7,049 bases of DNA from Pseudomonadota bacterium (GCA_010024215.1 RGHK01000041.1:1-7049); one strand, 5' to 3'; shown: positions 1-7,000, numbered from the stretch's first letter. The notes: generated from the sequence alone by a model not told the origin. Numbers and translations: made by a program.

Positions 1-848
1 ATATCTTTATTTAGTAATTCATATGAAGTTTTTATTTCTTTAATAATTTGCTTATCTCCATTTTGAGATAAAACTCTAGCTGAAACCAAAACTCCATCTG
101 AATATTCTCTACAGTAAATAGCAATAGGCGATAGACATGATCCATTTAGACTAGAAACGAATTTTCTTTCTGCATTTGCAAGAGCCATATCATTAGGTGA
201 GTTTATTGATTTCAAAATATCAATAATTTCATTATTAGATGAAAGACATTCAATACCAATGTAGCCTTGAGAAGCAGAGGGCAACATTTCATTTAATGAA
301 AATTCATAATAGTCTTCTAAATTAATTTCTAATCTCTCTAATGCTGCTTTAGCAACTATTAATCCTTCAAAATTTCCATCTTTTAGTTTGTTTATTCTTG
401 TTGCTATATTCCCTCTTACAGGAATAATTTTTGCATTTGGGTACATATTTTTAATTTGTGCATATCGCCTGGGGCTGGAGGTTGCTATTGTCATGCTATC
501 ACCCATCTCTTTTATAGATATTCCATTTGAAGTCAATAACATGTCTGAGGCAGAAGCTCTCTTCAAGACTGCTGCAATAGAAAACTCAGGATCAAGTCTT
601 GCAGGCACATCTTTAAGACTATGAACCGCAATATCTGCTGTTTTATTCAAAAGAGCTTTTTCAAGAGATTTGATAAAAAGTCCCTTGCCGCCAATTTGAT
701 GCAGCGGCTTATTAGTTTCATCACCATCAGATGTCATTGGTACCAATTGAACATCTATTTTGCTATTTTCTTCTTTAATTTTTTTTGCTACTAAATTTGC
801 TTGAAACAGCGCTAATTCTGATTTTCTTGTAGCAATTTTAATTTTCAT
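1..848 (-). CDS. hemC: Hydroxymethylbilane synthase (porphobilinogen deaminase), C-terminus cut by the window edge
   Basis: The enzyme joins four porphobilinogen molecules into hydroxymethylbilane, the linear precursor of uroporphyrinogen III, in cytosolic haem synthesis. I read 282 codons from the ATG at 848; the family is usually about 310 residues, so roughly the last 30 lie outside the window. Family motifs are seen in order: IATRKSELAL near residue 5, GGKGLF at 53-58, VHSLKDVP with the catalytic Asp80 (E. coli Asp84), TSSPRR with Arg127/Arg128, and VRGNIATR with Arg145 and Arg151. Cys238 in GSCLSPIA is the attachment site of the dipyrromethane cofactor. Two usually conserved spots differ: the REDPRDA-type stretch reads KRASASDML, and KELE after GGKGLF reads KSLE. 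The catalytic set is intact, so I expect an active enzyme. The start overlaps the end of rsmD by 11 bases (838-848), implying one transcript. No Shine-Dalgarno sequence is visible, so translation may be coupled to rsmD. Confidence 0.97.
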   Translation of the reverse strand, partial: MKIKIATRKSELALFQANLVAKKIKEENSKIDVQLVPMTSDGDETNKPLHQIGGKGLFIKSLEKALLNKTADIAVHSLKDVPARLDPEFSIAAVLKRASASDMLLTSNGISIKEMGDSMTIATSSPRRYAQIKNMYPNAKIIPVRGNIATRINKLKDGNFEGLIVAKAALERLEINLEDYYEFSLNEMLPSASQGYIGIECLSSNNEIIDILKSINSPNDMALANAERKFVSSLNGSCLSPIAIYCREYSDGVLVSARVLSQNGDKQIIKEIKTSYELLNKD

Positions 849-1398
849 TTTTTATTAGTAGCATAGCTTTAACATCACCTACAGATTTTTCTTTAAGAAT
901 TGAAAAGTTTTTTGGAATTTCAATATCATTATATTTACTGTATTCAAGATATATTTTGCATGAAGATTTTAAATCATTTTTCTTTGATAATTGTTGAAGA
1001 ATTTTGATCTCATAGTTTTTATCGAAAGGTGGATCAAGAAATATAATATCAATCTTTGAAAGGTCATAATTTTTAATCCACGTAAAAGCATCTTTAAAAA
1101 AAATCTTAGACTTTTCTTTAATACCTAGTTTCTTTAGATTAAGTGATAATGATGAATAGTTTTTTTTATTCAATTCCACAAATAGAACTTTAGGCGAACC
1201 CCTAGAAATAGCTTCAATACCTAACGATCCTGTTCCAGCAAATAAATCAAGACATATGCTTTGATTAATTTCAAATTGAAGCCAATTAAATAGAATTTCT
1301 TTAAGTTTGCTAGATGTTGGTCTAAGTGTATCTTTGAATTCAAAGGGTATTTTTTTGCCTCTTAATGATCCTCCTGAAATTCTTAAGCTATTTTTCAT
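838..1398 (-). CDS. rsmD: 16S rRNA (guanine(966)-N2)-methyltransferase RsmD
   Basis: RsmD uses S-adenosylmethionine to methylate N2 of G966 in 16S rRNA during assembly of the small ribosomal subunit. The 186-residue protein has normal family length and shows all hallmarks: an N-terminal RISGGSLRGKKI at 6-17, RPTSSKLKEILFNWL at 26-40, the SAM-binding motif LDLFAGTGSLGIEA at 50-63, an acidic residue after the next strand (FVE, Glu75), and the catalytic DPPF at 122-125. The C-terminal KSVGDVKAMLLI matches the family's last strand pair. The ATG at 1398 gives the expected N-terminus, and nothing upstream in frame looks better. It is the first gene of a minus-strand pair with hemC, whose ATG lies inside its last codons. 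It is divergent from the flavin-reductase gene across 68 bases. Identification is firm; exact substrate specificity is taken from the family. Confidence 0.95.
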   Translation of the reverse strand: MKNSLRISGGSLRGKKIPFEFKDTLRPTSSKLKEILFNWLQFEINQSICLDLFAGTGSLGIEAISRGSPKVLFVELNKKNYSSLSLNLKKLGIKEKSKIFFKDAFTWIKNYDLSKIDIIFLDPPFDKNYEIKILQQLSKKNDLKSSCKIYLEYSKYNDIEIPKNFSILKEKSVGDVKAMLLIKNEN

Positions 1399-1466
1399 TT
1401 AATTTTATTGTGTATATTAATTTATCATTAAGATATTTTTTTTCTCAAACTAAGTATAATTCAATC
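1399..1466. promoter_or_regulatory. Divergent intergenic region between rsmD and the flavin-reductase gene
   Basis: These 68 very AT-rich bases must carry the promoters of both divergent units unless transcription enters from further away. On the plus strand a perfect TATAAT (1455-1460) stands out and is listed separately. On the minus strand the best pair I can find for rsmD is TTGAGA (1448-1443) and GATAAA (1426-1421), 16 bases apart. This would start transcription about 16 bases before the rsmD ATG. An alternative -10 is TATACA at 1416-1411. Both rsmD assignments are weak because A/T-rich DNA gives such matches by chance. I see no operator-like palindrome here. Confidence 0.35.
1455..1460 (+). 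promoter_or_regulatory. Consensus -10 box (TATAAT) just upstream of the flavin-reductase start
   Basis: TATAAT is a perfect match to the sigma70 -10 consensus and ends 6 bases before the ATG at 1467. Initiation normally falls about 6-8 bases after the -10 box, so the transcript would begin at or next to the A of the ATG, giving a leaderless mRNA. No good -35 is present at the right distance: the 16-18 bp spacer positions read only A/T-rich sequence such as GATATT. No Shine-Dalgarno sequence lies before the ATG, which agrees with a leaderless start. The box could instead be a chance match in AT-rich DNA. Confidence 0.45.
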
Positions 1467-1931
1467 ATGAGTCTTCAAGATAATTTTAGAAAAGCAATGC
1501 GTAGCTATGTATATTCGGTAAGTATCTTATCTAATGTGAGTGAAAAAAATGAGCATCATGCTATTACTGTTTCTTCTGTTACATCTGTTTCAATAGACCC
1601 ACCAAGTATTCTTGTTTGTATTAATAAGTCTGCTGGAATTCATGACACTATAAAAATAGGCACGCGTTTTTGTATAAATTTGCTTACTAAAAATCATGAA
1701 GATTTATCAAACGTATGCAGCTCATATAAAGAAGAAAAAAATAGATTCACATCTGATCAATGGGATCTTTCTGGAATACCATTTTTAAAGGATGCTCAAG
1801 CAAATATATTTTGTGAAGTTGATGAGCTTGTTGAGTACCATACTCATACTATAGTAATTGGCAAGGTTTTTGAGTCTAGCAATAGAGATACAATAAATAC
1901 TCTTACCTATGTTGATGGCTCTTATGCATAA
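1467..1931 (+). CDS. Flavin reductase-like domain protein (FMN-binding split barrel)
   Basis: The 154-residue protein matches the flavin reductase-like family, whose members bind FMN and either reduce free flavin with NAD(P)H for a partner monooxygenase or act as small flavoproteins. The N-terminal FRKAMRSYVYSVSIL (7-21) leads to the hallmark AITVSSVTSVSIDPP at 32-46. Then come LVCINKSAGIH (49-59), FCINLL (68-73), RFTSDQW (93-99), a histidine-containing HTIVIGKV (127-134) in place of the usual GDH-I-GEV motif, and the terminal LTYVDGSY (146-153). I chose the ATG at 1467 because the family begins at about this point. In-frame codons back to 1365 would run into rsmD on the other strand and add a non-family N-terminus. 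The protein is slightly short for the family but looks complete. Its stop overlaps the next gene by 8 bases. No monooxygenase partner is in the window, so the substrate is unknown. Confidence 0.9.
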   Translation: MSLQDNFRKAMRSYVYSVSILSNVSEKNEHHAITVSSVTSVSIDPPSILVCINKSAGIHDTIKIGTRFCINLLTKNHEDLSNVCSSYKEEKNRFTSDQWDLSGIPFLKDAQANIFCEVDELVEYHTHTIVIGKVFESSNRDTINTLTYVDGSYA

Positions 1932-2346
1932 ATTATTTATTTTAATTCTATCTTTATTTACTTTTACCATTGAATCTGATGAATGTCCTTCTCCAAAGGA
2001 TGCAAAGGTTTATTTTATAAGTCCAAGCGATGGATATATTTCATCTAAGTCTGAAATAAGAATTGTTTTTGGTGTCGAAAACTTTAACATTCTCCCGGCT
2101 GGGTCAATGGGATGTAATTCAGGACACCATCATTTGATTATTAATGCGGAACTCCCAAATTTATCTAGGCCAATACCTAGCTCTGATAGTTATATTCATT
2201 TTGGTAAAGGTCAGAACGAGACAATAATTAACTTAAAACCAGGAAAGCACTCTCTGCAATTATTATTAGGAGATTATGCCCATATTCCCCATAAGAAACC
2301 GATTTTTTCAGAAAAGATATATATTGAAGTAATTAGTTCCGAATAA
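1924..2346 (+). CDS. Secreted DUF4399 domain protein
   Basis: The 140-residue protein has a short Sec-type signal, MHKLFILILSLFTFTI, and then a domain that I recognise as DUF4399, a family of unknown function. Family features are VYFISPSDGYISS (29-41), a VFG strand (48-50), GHHHLIIN (67-74), FGKGQNETIINLKPGKHSLQL (93-113) and GDYAHIPH (116-123), ending in a strand with Ser129-Glu130. The mature part therefore has histidines at 68-70, 92, 109, 120 and 123, and two cysteines (21 and 64) that could form a disulphide in the periplasm. Cys21 has no lipobox. I prefer the ATG at 1924 over in-frame ATGs at 1909 and 1915 because it puts a lysine directly before the hydrophobic core. This start lies within the last codons of the flavin-reductase gene (8-base overlap), so the two are probably co-transcribed. 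Its end overlaps the tetR end by 14 bases. Confidence 0.87.
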   Translation: MHKLFILILSLFTFTIESDECPSPKDAKVYFISPSDGYISSKSEIRIVFGVENFNILPAGSMGCNSGHHHLIINAELPNLSRPIPSSDSYIHFGKGQNETIINLKPGKHSLQLLLGDYAHIPHKKPIFSEKIYIEVISSE

Positions 2347-2947
2347 GTCCTGTTAACACTTTATCAAGATGATTTTCTAAGTTACTGGCTATAATGTTAG
2401 CAGAAGAAATTGGGCCTGAACCCTCATCATAGTCTTCTCCAACGACCTGAACTTTTCTTAATATTCCTACTAGACCATGGAGCATGGACCATAAAGTAAT
2501 ACATTTAAAAGCTATTACCTCATCACTATCATTAGCTAGTTTAGAAAAACTTAGTCTAAAATTTTCGTATGTTGAATTTGCTGATTCTAGTAATTTAGGA
2601 TATTCAGCAAAGTTTCCAACAGCAGTGCCAAACATAAGATCGTAGGTATTTGCATTTTTAAGACCAAATTCAATATATTTACATCCACTTTCAATGAGAT
2701 GTTTTTTTGTAATCTTTTTATCAACATCAATGTTACAAGCTTTTGAAAGCTTTTTAAAACCATCTTTAGCTACGGATGCATATAAGGCTTCTTTTGTTTC
2801 AAAATGGCGATAGGGTGCAGTTTGTGAAACGCCACTTTCTTTAGCTAAGGATCTAATACTTAATTTTGTATAACCATCTCTTTCACATAACTTGCTAGCA
2901 CAGTCTATGAGTTCTTGTTTGAGGTTTCCGTGATGATAAGATTTCAT
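2333..2947 (-). CDS. TetR/AcrR-family transcriptional regulator with WHG-type C-terminal domain
   Basis: This is a 204-residue repressor-type protein. It opens with YHHGNLKQELI (4-14), typical of one TetR subgroup. The helix-turn-helix follows at about 29-49 (LSIRSLAKESGVSQTAPYRHF), with the YRHF that ends the recognition helix and a following KEALY. The ligand-binding half contains LWSMLHGLVGIL (152-163), the signature of the WHG C-terminal domain (TetR_C_33 type). The gene is divergent from the adaptor-permease efflux operon across 83 bases that hold two copies of a 19-bp palindrome. The natural reading is that it represses the pump and itself, and releases DNA when it binds a pump substrate. 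The ligand cannot be told from sequence. The ATG at 2947 gives the expected N-terminus. No Shine-Dalgarno sequence precedes it. Its 3' end overlaps the DUF4399 gene. Confidence 0.93.
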   Translation of the reverse strand: MKSYHHGNLKQELIDCASKLCERDGYTKLSIRSLAKESGVSQTAPYRHFETKEALYASVAKDGFKKLSKACNIDVDKKITKKHLIESGCKYIEFGLKNANTYDLMFGTAVGNFAEYPKLLESANSTYENFRLSFSKLANDSDEVIAFKCITLWSMLHGLVGILRKVQVVGEDYDEGSGPISSANIIASNLENHLDKVLTGLIRN

Positions 2948-2957
2948 TTTTATATAA

Positions 2958-2976
2958 ATGTTGACACTGCTAACAT
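2958..2976. promoter_or_regulatory. Palindromic operator 1, candidate TetR binding site
   Basis: ATGTTGACACTGCTAACAT is an imperfect palindrome of the form ATGTT-nn-CA-n-TG-nn-AACAT. Seven of its nine base pairs are symmetric about position 2967. It begins 11 bases upstream of the tetR start and contains the TTGACA -35 box of the efflux promoter. A protein bound here would block RNA polymerase at that promoter and would also sit in the early transcribed region of tetR. The size and symmetry suit a TetR dimer. Confidence 0.75.
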
Positions 2977-2988
2977 TTTAGTTATTAT
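2961..2988 (+). promoter_or_regulatory. Sigma70-type promoter of the efflux operon
   Basis: The -35 is a perfect TTGACA (2961-2966) and the -10 is TATTAT (2983-2988, five of six consensus bases), separated by 16 bases. Transcription would start near 2995, giving a leader of about 36 bases before the adaptor ATG at 3031. The -35 lies inside operator 1, and the -10 touches operator 2, so the promoter should be tightly repressible. Confidence 0.65.
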
Positions 2989-2989
2989 G
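2984..2989 (-). promoter_or_regulatory. Possible -10 box of tetR, back to back with the efflux -10
   Basis: Read on the minus strand this is CATAAT, five of six consensus bases. It would start transcription near 2977, about 30 bases before the tetR ATG at 2947. The matching -35 position is only A/T-rich, so the call is weak. If right, both divergent promoters share the same few base pairs between the two operators, which would make the regulator autoregulated. Confidence 0.35.
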
Positions 2990-3005
2990 TTTACACTGCT
3001 AACAT
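2987..3005. promoter_or_regulatory. Palindromic operator 2, candidate TetR binding site
   Basis: ATGTTTACACTGCTAACAT differs from operator 1 at only one of 19 bases (T instead of G at the sixth position) and has the same symmetric pattern, centred at 2996. Centre-to-centre distance between the two sites is 29 bp. It overlaps the last bases of the efflux -10 box and covers its expected transcription start. Two such close copies in a TetR/efflux divergent gap strongly suggest cooperative or double repression. Confidence 0.75.
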
Positions 3006-3030
3006 TAAATTTTTTAGTTAATAAAGTCAA

Positions 3031-4017
3031 ATGATTAAATATATTATTAATAAGCTTAATTTCTTTTTAATGCCATTAATTCTTAGTTTAGACTTGGTAT
3101 CACTTGAAATCCTTGAGGTTAAGTTGATGGATTCCTATAAAATTACAAGAGAGTTCCCTGGCAAATTACTACCAGCACAGCAATCGAATCTTGCTTTTGA
3201 AATACCAGGAAAAATTAATGTTATAAATGTTGATATTGGAGATACTGTAAGAAAAGGACAAATACTTGCAGAATTAGATGACCGTGAAGCTTCAGCTCAA
3301 CTCAAACAGGCCAAGGCCAGATATGATCTTGCTTTACAGATATTAAATAGATACAAAGATCTTAGATCCGAAGGTCACATATCAATTCAAGATCTTGATA
3401 ATGCTAATTCTGAAGAGCTTATAGCTAAATCACAATATGAGTTTTTTAAAGTAAAACTTGAACAAACAAAATTAATAGCACCTTTCGATGGAGTAATTCA
3501 AAACAGATATCTTGATAGAGGGTCTGTTATAAACGGCGGAATCCCAATTGTAGAAATTTTAGGATCTAAAAATGTTGAAGCGCATATATCAATTCCCTTG
3601 AAATTTATTGATAAATTAATTATTGGCAATTTTTATGATTTCACAATTGGTAATAAAAAATCCAAAGGAGTGCTAGAAAGGCTTGCTCCTATGACTCCTG
3701 GAGGTTCTGATAATAGGTTAGCAATTTTTAATTTTGATACATTTTTTGCTCCAGGTTCAATTGCAGAGCTAAAGTTGAGTTTAAATATAGAGGGAAGGGG
3801 AACATGGGTTCCTATTAAATCTTTATCTCAATCAGAGCAAGGTATTTGGGCTATCTATACAATTAATGAAGAAAAAGTTGTTGTAAGAGATCTTGTAGAA
3901 ATTTTATATTTTGAAGGTGAGTACGCATATGTTAATGGAACCTTAAATGATGGCGATCTTATCGTGCTCGGTGGGGCTCAAAAGATTATTGAAGGTAAGT
4001 CCTTAAATATACAATGA
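3031..4017 (+). CDS. Efflux RND transporter periplasmic adaptor subunit (membrane fusion protein)
   Basis: Adaptors of this family link an RND permease in the inner membrane to a TolC-type outer-membrane channel. The 328-residue protein has an N-terminal hydrophobic stretch (about 9-24) serving as signal or anchor, without a lipobox cysteine. The first lipoyl half follows (EIPGKINVINVDIGDTVRKG at 57-76, ending in LDD), then a short helical hairpin (about 85-146). The second lipoyl half is KLIAPFDGVIQNRYLDRGS (147-165). Beta-barrel and membrane-proximal domains follow, ending in NDGDLIVLGGAQKIIEGKSL. The hairpin contains RxxxLxxxxxxS (Arg107, Leu111, Ser118), the TolC-docking motif known from AcrA. 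The ATG at 3031 is the first usable start after the promoter; ATGs at 3070 and 3127 are less likely because they shorten or remove the signal. The signal is weak, with Asp21 in its hydrophobic part. The stop overlaps the permease start (ATGA), so the two are translated together. Confidence 0.93.
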   Translation: MIKYIINKLNFFLMPLILSLDLVSLEILEVKLMDSYKITREFPGKLLPAQQSNLAFEIPGKINVINVDIGDTVRKGQILAELDDREASAQLKQAKARYDLALQILNRYKDLRSEGHISIQDLDNANSEELIAKSQYEFFKVKLEQTKLIAPFDGVIQNRYLDRGSVINGGIPIVEILGSKNVEAHISIPLKFIDKLIIGNFYDFTIGNKKSKGVLERLAPMTPGGSDNRLAIFNFDTFFAPGSIAELKLSLNIEGRGTWVPIKSLSQSEQGIWAIYTINEEKVVVRDLVEILYFEGEYAYVNGTLNDGDLIVLGGAQKIIEGKSLNIQ

Positions 4018-7000
4018 ATCTTATAAATCTTTTTATTGAAAAGCCGAGAATATTATTTCTTACTCTTTCTTTTATTTTACTAGCTGGTATATCTTCAGCA
4101 ATTTCTATTCCTATTCAAGAGAATCCTGAACTTGCACAGCGCTGGTCCGGAGTTAGGGTTTTTTATCCTGGAGCATCCCCCGAAAGGATTGAAACTCAAA
4201 TAGTAAATGAATTAGAGATAAAACTAAGAGAAGTTGAAGAAATTAAAGAGTTGGATTCAATAATTTCTCAAGGATATGCAAGTATTACTGTTGAGTTGGA
4301 ACATAGTATTCACCCTGATCTAATTGAACAAACATGGTCAATGGTTCAAGATAAATTAGCTCAATTTATATCACCAGATGGAGTTGAGGTTGTTCTTGAT
4401 AGAAGTAGTGGCCCTCCAATAACTGTTCAGTACGCCATATCTTGGAATGGTTCAGGCGAAGCACCTGTTGTAATGATGTCAAGATTAGGTAATCAGCTTA
4501 AAAGAAAATTAAGCTCCATTGGAGCTACGCATGCCACAGCTATCTATGGAGAAACAGATGAAGAAATTTTAGTCGAGGTAGATTCTAATAAAATTTCTTC
4601 ACTTGGCTTAACATATATTGAGATTTCAAGTGCTCTTGAGTCTTTTGATAATAAGAGAGCTGCAGGTGTATCTTCAAATAAAAATTCTGAGTTCTTAATT
4701 CGATTGAAAGATAACACCCAAAGTATACAAAAAATTTCTGAAATACCCATTAAGGTTGTTAATGATTCTGAGATTATCCAACTTCAAGATATAGCAAGTA
4801 TTTCAAGAAAACCATTGTCGCCAGTTGAAGATATTTTCATGTATAACGGAAAAGTAGTTGTATCCGTAGCAGCCCTGGGTGCCATGTCTCAAAGAGTTCA
4901 TGATTACGTTGATAGAGCTAGATTGGTTGTTGATGATATGCGATCTTCTTTGCCAGAAGAGATCTCGATTGAAGAAATATATGATGAATCCTTTTATACA
5001 TCAAAAAAATTTGATGAACTAATAAAAAGCTTTTCTTTGGCTATATTTTTTGTACTAAGTATCAGCTTATTCTTTCTTGGTTTAAGGCCTGCAATTATTG
5101 TTACTTTAATTCTTCCCTTTTCAGTATGTTTAGTAATGATTGGATGTAGGGCCATTGGTCTGCCTCTTCATCAGACATCTATAACTGGAATCATAATTGC
5201 TCTTGGGTTATTGATAGATAATGGAATTATAGTTGTTGAAGATTATAAGCATAGGCGAAATATAGGTCTTTCAATAAAGGAATCAATCAATGAATCTGTA
5301 AGACATCTCATAATCCCCCTCACAGCTGCAACAGCTACAACTGTGTTTGCGTTTTTGCCAATTGTTACAGGAGAAGGTCCTAGTATTGAATTTGTTGGCG
5401 GTTTAGCAATGACAGTCATTATGTCTATTACTTCCTCTCTAGTCTTAGCTATTTTATTGGTCCCAGTTTTGATGAGTTATATGGAAAAAATTCCATATTT
5501 TAAAAATATCGATATTTACAGTGAAGGTTATCACAACAAAAAAATTCTTGATCATTATAGAAGTTTTTTAACTTGGTCTTTTGCAGTGCCGAGAAGAGCG
5601 TTATTAATTTCAATTTCTCTGCCTGTATTGGGATTCTTGTTATTTACAACTTTACCAAAAGATTTTTTTCCTGCACAAGATAGAGATATGTTTAGGATAA
5701 ATATTGAATTACCCTCTAATGCATCTGCTGAAAAAACCCTTGAGAGAGCAAAAATTATAAGAAATCAGGTTCTTGAATCTGGTCTTGTTGAGGTTGAAAA
5801 GGACTATTGGTTTGTCGGAAGAAGAATGCCTAGAGTTTTAATGAATATAGTTGGCGGCAAGGAAAAGCAAGGATCAAATAATGTAGCCCAGTCTGTCTTT
5901 TTTGCAAAAGACTATTATCAAATGATTGACAACTTACCTGAGCTTTCAAAACTCATTGTAGATAAAAATCCAGACATTCTTGTAATAGTTGATAGTTTTA
6001 TTGCAGGCCCACCAGTTTTCTCAGATGTAAGTTATGTTATCTTCGGCGATGATCCATTTGTTCTAAAGCAGCTCGGAGAAAAATTAGAGCTAATTATTAA
6101 TGACGCTCCTGATATAAGTCTCACAAAGTCAGAAACTTCGAATATTAATACCAATATTGAACTTGAGCTAAATAACTCAAATATTTCTTTGTCAGGCATA
6201 AATCCGAAGAATTTAGTAAATGAATTATATGCTGCTAATAACGGCGTTATTGTTGGAACAATGCTAGATTCAAACAAAGAAATACCAATAAGACTTAAAG
6301 GCATCAATAAACCCGATGATATTTTAGGATCAGCAAGTTATTTGACTATTCCCTCTCAAAATGGTTTTGATTATATAGATAGTTATGGCGAGAGCAGAAT
6401 AACAAATAAATCTTCAATAATTACAAGACAAGATGGTCAAAGAATGAATAGTGTTGAAGGTTGGGTTTGGACGGGGACCTTATCATCTGCAACAGAAGAT
6501 TATATTAAAGATGATGTTGAAAAATTTAAGAATGAATTGCCTCCAGGTTACTCAATTAAACAACTTGGAGAAGCAGAAACTAGAGGAGAATCTCAAGCCT
6601 CTTTATATTCATCAGCAGTAATTTACATGATTCTTATTGTTATAGGACTTGTGTTGGCACTAAACTCTTTCAGACAGGCTGCAATAATTTTGTCGGTTGC
6701 AATATTATCTATAGGACTATCATTTTTAGGTTTATTTATTGGACAGCAAAACTATGGTTTTATTGGAACAATAGCAGCTGTGGGCTTGATAGGGCTGTCA
6801 ATTAACGACTCAATTATAGTTTTATCTCATATCAAAGAAGAGGCTGAAAAAAAATTAATATCAAAAGCTGAGTTAGTTGAAGTGGTTATAAGATCAACTC
6901 GACACATTATTACAACCTCTCTCACAACTTTAGGTGGATTTGCACCATTAATTTTTGCAAGTGTATTTTTTAGACCATTAGCATGGGCAATGAGCATTGG

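Larger units (their letters stand above)
2958..3023 (+). repeat. Diverged tandem duplication in the regulatory gap
   Basis: The similarity between the two operators extends beyond the palindrome. Copy 1 is the 20 bases from 2958 followed at once by TTAGTTATTA. Copy 2 is the 20 bases from 2987 followed, after about 8 extra A/T bases, by TTAGTTAATA (3014-3023). The two halves thus look like one unit of about 30 bases that was duplicated and then changed. It may equally be operator duplication with chance A/T similarity in the flanks. Confidence 0.55.

Noticed and set aside
388..624. Plus-strand open frame of 78 codons inside hemC
   Set aside because: It is wholly antisense to a well-conserved part of hemC and its product resembles nothing I recognise.
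1365..1466. Upstream in-frame extension of the flavin-reductase gene to an ATG at 1365
   Set aside because: It adds 34 hydrophobic residues unlike the family, overlaps the rsmD start on the opposite strand and would lie upstream of the best promoter.
1785..1970. Minus-strand open frame of 61 codons
   Set aside because: It lies antisense to the end of the flavin-reductase gene and the DUF4399 signal peptide, both well supported.
2351..2358. TGTTAACA palindrome in the tetR 3' end, resembling the operator arms
   Set aside because: Only 8 bases and lacking the CA-n-TG core of the operators; such short palindromes are common in AT-rich DNA.
2300..2400. Rho-independent terminator between the convergent genes
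   Set aside because: No G/C-rich stem followed by a T run was found on either strand.
4014..4017. Possible frameshift or gene break at the adaptor/permease junction
   Set aside because: The ATGA overlap is a normal coupling arrangement; both proteins have family-typical ends, and the permease frame stays open to the window edge.
4544..4750. Minus-strand open frame of 68 codons inside the permease gene
   Set aside because: It is antisense to the first porter domain of the RND permease and shows no family features.
6032..6307. Minus-strand open frame of 91 codons inside the permease gene
   Set aside because: It is antisense to the second porter loop, where the plus-strand reading has clear RND motifs.
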